Shown here piece after piece: positions 16,689 to 25,378 of a stretch of DNA of 64,000 bases (position 1 is the stretch's first letter; each line of letters opens with the position of its first letter). The notes under the pieces were generated by a model that was not told the DNA's origin, searched no databases, and worked only from the letters and a program-made list of their open reading frames with translations. The position numbers were made by a program, and so were the translations under genes. Source of the DNA: MAG-120531 sp038125995 (GTDB taxonomy: Bacteria > Bacteroidota > Bacteroidia > Flavobacteriales > Flavobacteriaceae); assembly GCA_038125995.1 (NCBI GenBank), contig JAYPEX010000009.1, positions 36,793 to 100,792 on the forward strand. Direction: 5' to 3'.

Positions 16689-19265
16689 ATGAAACAACTT
16701 ATGATTAATTACAGATTCTCTATTGTTTGGGTTTCACTTCTAATAAGTGTACTAATGATCTCTTCGTGCTCTACTTCTAGAGATCGATTGATCAATAGAG
16801 AGTGGCATAAACTCAACACCAAATACAATGTTGTTTTTAACGGAAATGAATCTTTTAATGAGAACTGGAACACCCTCCAATCAGGGTATCGTGAAGACTT
16901 TTGGAAGCTATTGCCAATTGAACGACTAGATGTCGATCAAAAATATGTATTCAAATTTGATTCCGATGAAGATTCTCCTTTTGCAATTGCTGAAGAAAAA
17001 GCCGTTAAAGCAATTAAAAAGCATGGAATGATGATTGAAGATCAGGAGGTCAATGCTCAAATGATAGAGGCCTATTTGCTTTTGGGGAAGGCTCGTTATT
17101 TTGATCAGCGATTTGTGCCGGCTTACGAGGCCTTCAGTTATATCATTAAAAAACACCCCGCTACGAATCGACTCAACAAAGTTCGTATTTGGAAAGAACG
17201 CACCAACATCCGTTTGGGAAATGAGGTCATTGCCATTGAAAATCTTAAGCGATTGATGAAATATCGCGAGCTTAAAGATCAAGAACTGGCAGATGCCAAT
17301 GCTACTATGGCTCAGGCCTATATGAATACAGACTCCATTGCTCAAGCAATTCACAAATTGACCATCGCGGTTGGAGTGACTCGTAAAAATGTAGAACGCG
17401 CTCGTTATCATTTTATACTCGGACAACTCTTTACCTCTAGCGGGGATATAGAGAAGGCTCAAGATCACTTTCAGCAGATTGTCGAACAGGGAAGAAGAGC
17501 TCCAAGAGCTTTTTGGGTTCACTCCAAGCTTCGAACACTTCGTTTTGCAAACCTCGACAATGAGGATCAAACGGAGCAGTTAATAGAGCTGTCTGAAATG
17601 GTCAAAAATTGGCAAAATCAAGAGTATTTAGACGTGATTCACTATCAACAAGGGGTGGTGTATTTGGAAGAAGAAATGGACAGCTTAGGAGTAGTTTTTA
17701 TCAACAAGTCGCTAAGAGCTAATCAGAATGACCCTACACTGACTGCTATGAGCTATGAGCTATTAGCGGATCACTATTTCGACAACAATGAGTATTTGTC
17801 TGCACACACCTATTACGACAGTTTACTCCCCTATTTGGTCAATCCATCTGAAAAATACAGAGCGATTCAAAAGCGTTCTCTAAAATTAGCCGAAGTAGCA
17901 CTTTACGAAACAAGAGTAGCAGCAATTGATTCCATCTTAGATCTCGCAAATGCTCCAAAAGATCGTCAACTTGAATTAATCGAAAAATACGTACAAACTC
18001 TACAGCTTCAAGAAGATAAAAAACAGCAGCTTCAAAAAGAAGAAAAAGAGGCCAAAGAAAAGAAAGCCAATGAGGCCTTTTCAAACCCTTCTTCTCCAAC
18101 TCGAGGAAGCTTCTACTTTTACAATCCTACAATGATTGAAAGAGGTCAAAAGTCTTTTAGACAACAATGGGGAGATCGTGCGTTGGCTGATAACTGGAGA
18201 TCGGAACAAAAAACGAAGCAGGTCAAATTAATTGATGAGGAGGAATCAGCAGTGAATAAGCAAGTTATAGAAGAACAAGAAAAGCGTTCTTCTAAATTTG
18301 ATCCAGAATTTTATCTAAGTCAAATACCAATAGAAGAGAAGGCGCTCGACAGTCTTGAAAGAGAGAAAAACTACGCTCATTTTAGATTGGGAACGATCTA
18401 TAAGGAAAGTTTTGAACGTTACGATCTGGCCCTAAAAAACTTGATGATATCGAGTTTGTACACCCCCTCAGAAGCCCTATGCTTACCTTCTTTATACGCT
18501 ATTTACAAAACTTATGAATTACTCGACGATGACCAAAAAGCCATTCAGGTCAAAAACAAAATCATCAACAGCTATCCTGAATCGGTATACGCACAGGTCT
18601 TAAAAGACCCATCTAAGGCGTTACTGTTGTCTGCGTCTGATTTTGACAAACAGTATCAAAGGGTCTATCAATCCTTTAAAAATCAAAAGTACGACTCCGT
18701 TGTAAGGACTGTTAATGAGATCTTAGATCGAACAACTGATATCGAAGAAGCTGGTAAATGGACCAACTTAAAAGCACTTGCTGTGGGTCGATCTGAGGGT
18801 TTTGTTTCCTATAAAAGAGAGATGGAGCAATTAGTTAAAGACTATCCATCATCATCAGCTGCAGCAAACGCAGTAGAATTTCTTACCAAGGCTAATACAG
18901 CTATAGGAAATCCTGAATTTGGAGATCCACTCGATAGTGATCATTGGAAACTCGCTATTTGGGTCAACAATCAACAAGCGTCTAATGACTCCATTATTGG
19001 CCAAAGAATTCGTTCGTTGTTTAAAGACGATTTATCCCATCTTCGCTATTCAAAAGAATCCTATTCTCCTGTTCAAGATGTGTACGTCGTTCATGGCTTT
19101 CCAACTCAAATTGAGACGGTTAGATTTTCAAAAAATCCAATTTTTAATGATCCTACCTTTGACAACGGAGAGTTTTTTGTAATTTTAGCATCCCACTATA
19201 GAACCATACAGCTCTATAAGAACTTAAAGGCCTATAGCGAAAAACACAAAGCATTAAAACGATAA
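16689..19265 (+). CDS. porW: Type IX secretion lipoprotein PorW/SprE
   Basis: 858-residue lipoprotein with leader ending ISSC (Cys27 lipidated). Repeated 34-residue-like helical pairs, typical of TPR, run through most of the protein (for example 130-420 and 555-760). A charged coiled-coil segment with many Lys/Glu/Gln lies near 435-465. Size, lipobox and TPR content agree with SprE of gliding flavobacteria, which is needed for type IX secretion and gliding; PorW is the shorter P. gingivalis relative. The bactofilin gene follows 2 nt after its stop and the ATP synthase cluster comes next, an order I know from other flavobacteria. Confidence 0.85.
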   Translation: MKQLMINYRFSIVWVSLLISVLMISSCSTSRDRLINREWHKLNTKYNVVFNGNESFNENWNTLQSGYREDFWKLLPIERLDVDQKYVFKFDSDEDSPFAIAEEKAVKAIKKHGMMIEDQEVNAQMIEAYLLLGKARYFDQRFVPAYEAFSYIIKKHPATNRLNKVRIWKERTNIRLGNEVIAIENLKRLMKYRELKDQELADANATMAQAYMNTDSIAQAIHKLTIAVGVTRKNVERARYHFILGQLFTSSGDIEKAQDHFQQIVEQGRRAPRAFWVHSKLRTLRFANLDNEDQTEQLIELSEMVKNWQNQEYLDVIHYQQGVVYLEEEMDSLGVVFINKSLRANQNDPTLTAMSYELLADHYFDNNEYLSAHTYYDSLLPYLVNPSEKYRAIQKRSLKLAEVALYETRVAAIDSILDLANAPKDRQLELIEKYVQTLQLQEDKKQQLQKEEKEAKEKKANEAFSNPSSPTRGSFYFYNPTMIERGQKSFRQQWGDRALADNWRSEQKTKQVKLIDEEESAVNKQVIEEQEKRSSKFDPEFYLSQIPIEEKALDSLEREKNYAHFRLGTIYKESFERYDLALKNLMISSLYTPSEALCLPSLYAIYKTYELLDDDQKAIQVKNKIINSYPESVYAQVLKDPSKALLLSASDFDKQYQRVYQSFKNQKYDSVVRTVNEILDRTTDIEEAGKWTNLKALAVGRSEGFVSYKREMEQLVKDYPSSSAAANAVEFLTKANTAIGNPEFGDPLDSDHWKLAIWVNNQQASNDSIIGQRIRSLFKDDLSHLRYSKESYSPVQDVYVVHGFPTQIETVRFSKNPIFNDPTFDNGEFFVILASHYRTIQLYKNLKAYSEKHKALKR

Positions 19266-19267
19266 CC

Positions 19268-19687
19268 ATGTTTACAGACAACAACAAAAAAACGAGCGCT
19301 TCAACTGATTTGAGATCGCAGCCCAATAGAATTGAAAAAGAAACAACAATCATTGGCTCTATCGTATCGAAAGACGATTTTAGAATCGAAGGAAGACTTG
19401 AAGGAAGTTTAACGACTTCTGGAAAGGTAGTTATAGGTAAATCGGGGTCTATAGAAGGACAAGTTGATTGTGTCAACGCCGATATTGAGGGAACTTTTAA
19501 AGGAGAGATCAAAGTTGCTGAATTACTCAACCTTCAATCTCAGTCTTCTGTTGAAGGAACGGTTCAAACCACTAAATTAGCTATTGCTCCTGGGGCTATT
19601 TTTGAAGCAGAATGCAGCATGAAACCCAAAGGAGTATCGAGTTTGAAACCAGATCGAAAAGATGACCTCGCCCAAGAAGCCTCGTAA
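19268..19687 (+). CDS. Bactofilin family protein
   Basis: 139 residues. The central region (about 20-115) has repeated short beta segments rich in Gly and Ile/Val, such as EGRLEGSLTTSGKVVIGKSG and EGTFKGEIKV, typical of the right-handed beta-helix of bactofilins, which polymerise without nucleotide. The unstructured, basic C-terminus is normal. Bactofilins scaffold envelope enzymes. It sits 2 nt after porW and overlaps atpZ by 26 nt, so it is expressed with both. Confidence 0.92.
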   Translation: MFTDNNKKTSASTDLRSQPNRIEKETTIIGSIVSKDDFRIEGRLEGSLTTSGKVVIGKSGSIEGQVDCVNADIEGTFKGEIKVAELLNLQSQSSVEGTVQTTKLAIAPGAIFEAECSMKPKGVSSLKPDRKDDLAQEAS

Positions 19688-19889
19688 CAACAACCTTCGA
19701 AATTTTGGACTCTTATCAGCTATTGCTATTCAAATGGGAGCTATCATTTACTTTATGGTACAGATTGGCAAATGGGTCGACACCTATTTTGAATTCGAAG
19801 GAAGACTAGGGCTCATTGTCTTTACCTTTATAGGAATCGTCATAGCGATGTGGTTAGTGATCAATCAAACAAAAAAAATTAAGAATTGA
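19662..19889 (+). CDS. atpZ: AtpZ/AtpI family ATP synthase accessory protein
   Basis: 75 residues with two membrane helices (about 13-33 and 45-65) and short charged ends. The second-helix region and its position before atpB fit AtpZ/AtpI, which helps assembly of the c-ring or Mg/Ca uptake. It starts inside the 3' end of the bactofilin gene in another frame and ends in an overlap with the next gene, so translation is probably coupled along the chain. Confidence 0.8.
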   Translation: MTSPKKPRNNNLRNFGLLSAIAIQMGAIIYFMVQIGKWVDTYFEFEGRLGLIVFTFIGIVIAMWLVINQTKKIKN

Positions 19890-20293
19890 CTTCTAAGCAT
19901 TTTTTTTATCGATTTATCTTAGTGTTGTTTTTATTGCTTGTGGTGAGTTTTGTAATTCACTTCGTTGTACTTAGAGCGATCGACGAAAACTTTGAGTTTC
20001 ATTTATTGCTAATGACTTATTTGTCACTATTAGGAATGACAACTTTGATCGTTTTTGCAATTTATAAATTCCAAAAAAAATACTTTAGTCAGGTCGGTTT
20101 TTTGTTTTTGGCGGGATCCCTTTTAAAATTTGCCTTTTATTTCACCCTTTTAAATCCCTATTACGCCCATAATGAGCTTCCCAAAACAAAGGCATTTTTG
20201 GTGTTTTTTGTTCCCTATGTGATTAGTCTTATCACGGAGTCCGTCTATGTTTCTAAGCTATTAAACAAGAAGGGACCACAAGGCGATCACTGA
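19886..20293 (+). CDS. DUF6168 family membrane protein
   Basis: 135 residues with four hydrophobic segments (about 8-28, 40-60, 72-92, 102-122). No ATG is available at the N-terminus; the best start is TTG at 19886, which overlaps the atpZ stop as TTGA. Flavobacteria often have a DUF6168 protein in this place, and an AtpI-like role in ATP synthase assembly is a reasonable guess from position and topology only. A 100-bp gap with the atpB promoter follows. Confidence 0.7.
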   Translation: MTSKHFFYRFILVLFLLLVVSFVIHFVVLRAIDENFEFHLLLMTYLSLLGMTTLIVFAIYKFQKKYFSQVGFLFLAGSLLKFAFYFTLLNPYYAHNELPKTKAFLVFFVPYVISLITESVYVSKLLNKKGPQGDH

Positions 20294-20331
20294 CCCCCAT
20301 AATTTTATCCACAAATTATCCTCAATAGACT

Positions 20332-20362
20332 TTTTTTAATTTAACGAAATAGCTTACATTTG
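20332..20362 (+). promoter_or_regulatory. Promoter of the atpBEFHAG operon
   Basis: TACATTTG (20355-20362) is a perfect -7 element. A T-run gives TTTT at 20332-20335, exactly 19 nt upstream, as a weak -33 match. The atpB ATG is at 20394, giving a leader of about 25 nt. Confidence 0.65.
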
Positions 20363-20393
20363 CAGCGATTTTTAAGTGAATTAAAATTTACAA

Positions 20394-21491
20394 ATGTCGA
20401 AAGCGCTTAATATGAAGTTTTTTAGTCTTGCTCTAGTATTTTTTGCAAGTATTAGTTTCGCAACTGCAAATACGAGTAATGATAGCTCTAATGGAGAAAA
20501 AGATCTCAAAACGGAGATTAATGAATACATCCAACACCACTTACAGGATTCTTACGATTTTTCTCTTTATTCATACACCAATAGTGAGCATGAACACGTG
20601 TATATTGGATTTCCACTTCCAGTAATTTTATGGGACAATGGACTTCAAGTATTTTCATCTTCAAAATTACACCACGGTGATGCTATTGCGGAGGTAAACG
20701 GAAACTACTATGCTTTAATTCACGGAAAAATTTATAAAGGAGAAGCTGGTGTAAGTATCGATCAAATGAAAGAGGCCTTAGAGCACGATCATCACGCTTA
20801 CCACAAAATAATGAACGACTTTTCAATTACAAAGAGTGTTGTGATGATGCTACTTACAGGATTGTTGATGTTCATGCTGTTCTCTTCTCTTGCCAAGTCT
20901 TATGCTAATAACAAAGGAATTCCTACGGGTTTTGCTAGAATCTTTGAGCCCATCGTATTGTACATCCGCGATGATATCGCTCAGCCTAATATCGGACCTA
21001 ATTACAAGAAGTACATGAGTTATTTGCTCACTATTTTCTTCTTTGTGTGGTTCTTAAACCTTTTTGGTTTGACGCCTCTAGGGGTGAATGTCACTGGAAA
21101 CATTGCGGTGACTTTTGGATTGGCCTTATTGACATTCCTTATCACGAATCTTACTGGAAACAAAAATTACTGGGGACACATCTTCTGGATGCCCGGAGTT
21201 CCAGTTCCGATGAAAATATTATTAGCTCCTATTGAATTATTAGGAGTGATTATCAAGCCTTTTGCACTGATGATTCGTCTTTGGGCGAACATATCAGCAG
21301 GGCATATTGTATTAATGAGTATTATCGGTTTAATGTTTATTTTCCACTCTTGGTTGGGATCTAGCTTAAGCTTTTTACTGTCGTTTGTCTTAGCGATACT
21401 GGAGGTATTAGTTGCTGCTTTACAAGCGTATATATTTACGATGTTGTCTGCTTTGTATTTTGGTTTTGCCAACGAAGAAGCACATCACTAA
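20394..21491 (+). CDS. atpB: F1Fo ATP synthase subunit a
   Basis: 365 residues, longer than the 250-270 of E. coli because of a signal peptide (about 1-25, FASISFATA) and an extracytoplasmic domain rich in His/Glu (26-140), as is usual in Bacteroidota. The membrane part (145-365) holds the essential Arg295 in MIRLWANISAGH (293-304), which works with the c-ring Glu during proton transfer. First gene of the operon; atpE follows after 30 nt. Confidence 0.97.
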   Translation: MSKALNMKFFSLALVFFASISFATANTSNDSSNGEKDLKTEINEYIQHHLQDSYDFSLYSYTNSEHEHVYIGFPLPVILWDNGLQVFSSSKLHHGDAIAEVNGNYYALIHGKIYKGEAGVSIDQMKEALEHDHHAYHKIMNDFSITKSVVMMLLTGLLMFMLFSSLAKSYANNKGIPTGFARIFEPIVLYIRDDIAQPNIGPNYKKYMSYLLTIFFFVWFLNLFGLTPLGVNVTGNIAVTFGLALLTFLITNLTGNKNYWGHIFWMPGVPVPMKILLAPIELLGVIIKPFALMIRLWANISAGHIVLMSIIGLMFIFHSWLGSSLSFLLSFVLAILEVLVAALQAYIFTMLSALYFGFANEEAHH

Positions 21492-21521
21492 AATTGAATG
21501 TTTAATTTTTAATAAATAAAT

Positions 21522-21713
21522 ATGGAAATCCCAACTATTGTAGGAGCAGGTTTAATCGTTATTGGTGCTGGTATAGGTATCGGTAAAATTGGTGGATCTG
21601 CTATGGAAGCTATTGCTCGTCAGCCAGAAGCTACAGGTAAAATTCAAACAGCGATGTTGATTGCTGCAGCGCTTATTGAAGGTATTGGTTTCGCTGCTTT
21701 ATTCGCAGCCTAG
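21522..21713 (+). CDS. atpE: F1Fo ATP synthase subunit c
   Basis: 63-residue hairpin of two helices, Gly/Ala rich. The loop has the conserved ARQPE (32-36) and the ion-binding carboxylate is Glu53 in ALIEGIGF. There is no Ser/Thr directly after Glu53 and no Gln in helix 1 at the expected sodium-site position, so a proton-driven ring is more likely than a sodium ring. An intercistronic hairpin follows the gene and may raise its yield over the other subunits. Confidence 0.97.
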   Translation: MEIPTIVGAGLIVIGAGIGIGKIGGSAMEAIARQPEATGKIQTAMLIAAALIEGIGFAALFAA

Positions 21714-21722
21714 TACAACAAT

Positions 21723-21758
21723 CAACAGTTAGGGCGGTTGGCTTTAACTGTTGTTTTT
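21723..21758 (+). other. Hairpin between atpE and atpF
   Basis: Perfect 9-bp stem CAACAGTTA (21723-21731) / TAACTGTTG (21745-21753) with a 13-nt loop, followed by TTTTTAG. It has the shape of a weak terminator or mRNA-stabilising structure. As the c subunit is needed in many copies, partial termination or 3' end protection here would favour atpE, but this is inference. Confidence 0.7.
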
Positions 21759-21788
21759 AGATTTTTAACAGAGAATCCTATTTAGAAT

Positions 21789-22289
21789 ATGGAAAAATTA
21801 ATTGAAGAATTTTCTTTTGGACTTTTTATTTGGCAGACCGTAATTTTTGTCGGTTTGGTACTTTTATTAAAGAAGTTTGCCTGGAAACCGATTTTGGATG
21901 CCGTTAACGAGAGAGAAGAAGGAATCAAAGGAGCTCTAGAAGCTGCAGATGAGGCTAGAAAAGAATTACAAAACCTTAATGCTGACAACGAAAAGCTTCT
22001 TAAAGAAGCTAGAGCAGAGCGTGAAGTAATGATCAAAGAAGCTAGAGAGCTTAAAGAGAAAATGATTGCTGACGCTAAAGGTCAAGCAAAAGCTGAGGCT
22101 GATAAATTAGTAGCTCAAGCACAGGAAACAATCGAAAGCGAAAAGAAAGCGGCAGTAGCTGATATTAAAAAGCAAGTAGCTGAACTTTCAATTGCGATTG
22201 CAGAAAAAGTTATTAAAGAAGAACTTTCTAATACGTCTAAACAAGACCAACTAGTAAGTGATTTAGTAAAAGATATCGAGATAAACTAA
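21789..22289 (+). CDS. atpF: F1Fo ATP synthase subunit b
   Basis: 166 residues. One N-terminal membrane helix (about 9-28) is followed by KKFAWKPILDAVNEREEGI, the typical start of the b dimerisation helix. The rest is a charged coiled coil rich in Ala, Glu and Lys. It forms the peripheral stalk that connects subunit a to F1. It lies after the atpE hairpin and 5 nt before atpH. Confidence 0.96.
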   Translation: MEKLIEEFSFGLFIWQTVIFVGLVLLLKKFAWKPILDAVNEREEGIKGALEAADEARKELQNLNADNEKLLKEARAEREVMIKEARELKEKMIADAKGQAKAEADKLVAQAQETIESEKKAAVADIKKQVAELSIAIAEKVIKEELSNTSKQDQLVSDLVKDIEIN

Positions 22290-22294
22290 GAAGT

Positions 22295-22828
22295 ATGAAG
22301 GATTCAAGAGCTGCTGTCCGTTATGCAAAAGCTGCACTTGCCCAAGCGAAAGAGGGGAAGCTTGCTGAGGTTGTAGAAAAGGATATGTTGAGTATTATCG
22401 CAAGCGTTGAAGCGAGCGAGGAACTTTCAGATTTATTAGACAGTCCAACGGTTGCTTCTACAGACAAGCAAAAAGTATTAAAGGCAGTTTTTAAATCAGC
22501 TGATAAAATCACTTTAGATTTGATTGATGTATTGATTCAGAATAAGAGAATTTCTATACTATCAGAAGTAGCTTCAGCTTATGTAACTCTTAGTGAATCA
22601 GAAAAAGACGAGGTTGTTGTCAACGTGGTAGCCGCAAGCCCACTTTCAAAAGATCTCGAAAATGAAATTATTTCAAAAATGAAAAGCATCACGGCTAAGA
22701 ATGTTAGTTTAGCAGTGAGTATAGATGAATCCTTAATCGGAGGATTTGTTCTAAGAGTAGGAGATCTACAATACAATGCCAGTATCGCGCATCAATTGGA
22801 TCAATTAAAAAGAGAATTAACAGCATAG
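22295..22828 (+). CDS. atpH: F1Fo ATP synthase subunit delta
   Basis: 177 residues of normal length. The N-terminal helical bundle begins with RAAVRYAKAALAQAKE (about 4-19); the C-terminal part has ESLIGGFVLRVGDLQYNASI, the family signature. It binds the top of F1 to the b stalk. It is tightly spaced with atpF (5 nt) and atpA (16 nt). Confidence 0.95.
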   Translation: MKDSRAAVRYAKAALAQAKEGKLAEVVEKDMLSIIASVEASEELSDLLDSPTVASTDKQKVLKAVFKSADKITLDLIDVLIQNKRISILSEVASAYVTLSESEKDEVVVNVVAASPLSKDLENEIISKMKSITAKNVSLAVSIDESLIGGFVLRVGDLQYNASIAHQLDQLKRELTA

Positions 22829-22844
22829 TATATATTTTAAAACC

Positions 22845-24422
22845 ATGGCAGGAGTAAAAGCCGCTGAAGTATCAGCAATTTTAAAGGAACAATTATCAGG
22901 ATTCAAATCCACTGCATCATTAGATGAGGTGGGTACTGTATTACAAGTAGGGGATGGTATCGCCAGAGTATATGGCTTATCAAATGCTCAGTACGGGGAA
23001 TTAGTTGAATTTGAAGGAGGAGTTAAAGGAATTGTATTAAACCTCGAAGAAGATCATGTTGGGGTGGTATTGCTTTCTCCATCTAAGGTCATCAAAGAAG
23101 GATCTACAGTGAAAAGAACGCAACAAATTGCCTCTGTCAATGTTGGAGAGGGAATCGTTGGTCGCGTTGTAGATACGCTTGGTAATCCAATTGATGGTAA
23201 AGGTCCTATCGAAGGAGAAACCGTTGAAATGCCATTAGAGCGTAAAGCTCCAGGGGTGATCTTCCGTCAACCAGTAAACGAACCACTTCAAACTGGGATT
23301 AAAGCTGTTGATGCGATGATTCCTGTAGGTAGAGGACAACGTGAGCTTGTGATTGGTGACCGTCAAACAGGTAAAACAACTGTTTGTATCGATACCATCA
23401 TCAACCAAAAAGAATTCTACGATGCTGGTGAGCCAGTATACTGTATCTATGTTGCTGTAGGTCAGAAAGCTTCAACTGTTGCTGCTATTGCAAAAACACT
23501 TGAAGACAAAGGTGCTTTAGCATATACAACAATCGTTGCTGCAAATGCTTCAGATCCTGCTCCAATGCAAGTATATGCTCCATTTACGGGTGCTGCGATT
23601 GGTGAGTACTTTAGAGACACCGGTCGTCCTGCATTGATTATCTATGATGATTTATCAAAGCAAGCTGTTGCTTACCGTGAGGTATCACTTCTACTTAGAA
23701 GACCACCGGGACGTGAGGCATATCCTGGAGACGTATTCTACTTACACTCTCGTTTGTTAGAGCGTGCTGCAAAAGTTATCGCTGACGATGCTATTGCTAA
23801 GAATATGAACGACCTTCCAGAAGGTTTAAAATCAAAAGTAAAAGGAGGAGGCTCTTTAACCGCTCTTCCAATTATTGAAACACAAGCAGGTGACGTTTCT
23901 GCGTATATTCCAACGAACGTAATTTCGATTACTGATGGTCAGATTTTCTTAGAGCAAGACTTGTTCAACCAAGGGGTTCGTCCTGCGATTAACGTGGGTA
24001 TTTCGGTATCTCGTGTGGGTGGATCTGCTCAGATTAAATCGATGAAAAAGGTAGCAGGTACCTTAAAATTAGACCAGGCACAATTTAGAGAGCTTGAAGC
24101 TTTTGCTAAGTTTGGATCTGATTTGGATGCTGCAACTTTAAACGTCATTGAAAAAGGACGTCGTAACGTGGAGATCCTAAAACAAGCTCAAAACGACCCT
24201 TATACTGTAGAAGATCAGGTAGCAATTATCTATGCAGGTTCTAAAAACTTATTGAGAACTATTCCTGTGGATCGCGTTAAAGAATTCGAAAGAGATTTTA
24301 TCGAAGTATTGAATTCTAAAAATAGAGACGTATTAGATACTATTAAATCTGGACAATTGACGGATGAGGTGACCGATACACTAACTACTGTATGTAAAGA
24401 TCTCGCTGCTAATTACCAATAA
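22845..24422 (+). CDS. atpA: F1Fo ATP synthase subunit alpha
   Basis: 525 residues. Beta-barrel N-domain, then Walker A GDRQTGKTT (171-179), and the alpha-subunit stretch GISVSRVGGSAQ that carries the arginine finger reaching the catalytic site of beta. Alpha holds the non-catalytic nucleotide sites. The catalytic beta subunit (atpD) and epsilon (atpC) are not encoded after atpG, consistent with the split ATP synthase arrangement of Bacteroidota. Confidence 0.98.
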   Translation: MAGVKAAEVSAILKEQLSGFKSTASLDEVGTVLQVGDGIARVYGLSNAQYGELVEFEGGVKGIVLNLEEDHVGVVLLSPSKVIKEGSTVKRTQQIASVNVGEGIVGRVVDTLGNPIDGKGPIEGETVEMPLERKAPGVIFRQPVNEPLQTGIKAVDAMIPVGRGQRELVIGDRQTGKTTVCIDTIINQKEFYDAGEPVYCIYVAVGQKASTVAAIAKTLEDKGALAYTTIVAANASDPAPMQVYAPFTGAAIGEYFRDTGRPALIIYDDLSKQAVAYREVSLLLRRPPGREAYPGDVFYLHSRLLERAAKVIADDAIAKNMNDLPEGLKSKVKGGGSLTALPIIETQAGDVSAYIPTNVISITDGQIFLEQDLFNQGVRPAINVGISVSRVGGSAQIKSMKKVAGTLKLDQAQFRELEAFAKFGSDLDAATLNVIEKGRRNVEILKQAQNDPYTVEDQVAIIYAGSKNLLRTIPVDRVKEFERDFIEVLNSKNRDVLDTIKSGQLTDEVTDTLTTVCKDLAANYQ

Positions 24423-24439
24423 GCTCAAGCTAAATAACA

Positions 24440-25297
24440 ATGGCAAACCTAAAAGAAATACGCAACAGAATCGCTTCGGTTTCATCAACCATGCAGATTA
24501 CCTCTGCCATGAAATTGGTATCGGCTGCAAAGTTGAAAAAAGCTCAAGATGCGATTACTGCGATGCGTCCTTATTCAGACAAACTCACCTCTTTATTACA
24601 AGCGCTTAGTGGTAGTATCGAAGGCTCAAATGCAGCTGTATATGCCCAAGAGCGTGATGTTGAAAAGGTTTTAGTGGTTTCGATTACTTCCAACCGCGGT
24701 TTGTGTGGAGCGTTTAACACCAATATTATCAAACAATCGTTGCGATTGGCTTCTGAAACCCATAAGGGAGCATCTGTTGATGTTGTCGCTGTAGGAAAAA
24801 AGGCAAACGATTTATTGTCAAAACAATTCAACGTGGTTGCAAACCACTCTGATGTATATGATGATTTGACTTTTGACAATGTTTCTAAAATCGCTGATCG
24901 ATTGATGAGTGATTTTGAATCAGGAACTTATGATAAAATCGTTTTGGTGTACAACCAATTTGTCAATGCTGCTAACCAAAATGTGATGACAGAACAGTTT
25001 TTGCCAATTGTTGCAGCAGAAACAACAACGCAGTCAGCAGACTATATCTTTGAACCTTCTAAGGCAGCAATTGTTTCTGAATTAGTTCCAAAGGCGTTAA
25101 AGACTCAATTGTACAAAGCGATTCGCGATTCTTTTGCTTCTGAGCACGGAGCGCGTATGACCGCAATGCATAAAGCGACTGATAACGCAGGTGAACTCAG
25201 AGATCAATTGAAGCTCACCTACAACAAAGCACGTCAAGCTGCTATTACCAATGAAATCTTAGAGATTGTTGGTGGAGCAGAGGCCTTGAGTGCGTAA
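24440..25297 (+). CDS. atpG: F1Fo ATP synthase subunit gamma
   Basis: 285 residues, normal length. The N-terminal helix NLKEIRNRIASVSSTMQITSAMKLVSAAKLKKAQ region and the C-terminal AMHKATDNAGEL...TYNKARQAAITNEILEIVGGAEAL region form the rotating coiled coil; the centre has SNRGLCGAFN. It is the last gene of the operon and is followed 25 nt later by a strong terminator. Confidence 0.97.
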   Translation: MANLKEIRNRIASVSSTMQITSAMKLVSAAKLKKAQDAITAMRPYSDKLTSLLQALSGSIEGSNAAVYAQERDVEKVLVVSITSNRGLCGAFNTNIIKQSLRLASETHKGASVDVVAVGKKANDLLSKQFNVVANHSDVYDDLTFDNVSKIADRLMSDFESGTYDKIVLVYNQFVNAANQNVMTEQFLPIVAAETTTQSADYIFEPSKAAIVSELVPKALKTQLYKAIRDSFASEHGARMTAMHKATDNAGELRDQLKLTYNKARQAAITNEILEIVGGAEALSA

Positions 25298-25321
25298 TTA
25301 GCGAATCGATTATAAAATCAT

Positions 25322-25354
25322 AAAACGTGAGTCATCAAAGGCTCACGTTTTTTT
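25322..25354 (+). terminator. Intrinsic terminator of the atp operon
   Basis: Ten-bp stem AAAACGTGAG / CTCACGTTTT with a 10-nt loop, followed by further T residues. It ends the atp operon before the flippase gene. Confidence 0.93.
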
Positions 25355-25378
25355 GTTATTTTTAATGAATTAAACGAC

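Noticed and set aside
21522..21713. Sodium-type c subunit
   Set aside because: Glu53 is followed by Gly and helix 1 lacks the Gln of the sodium motif, so a proton ring is more likely.
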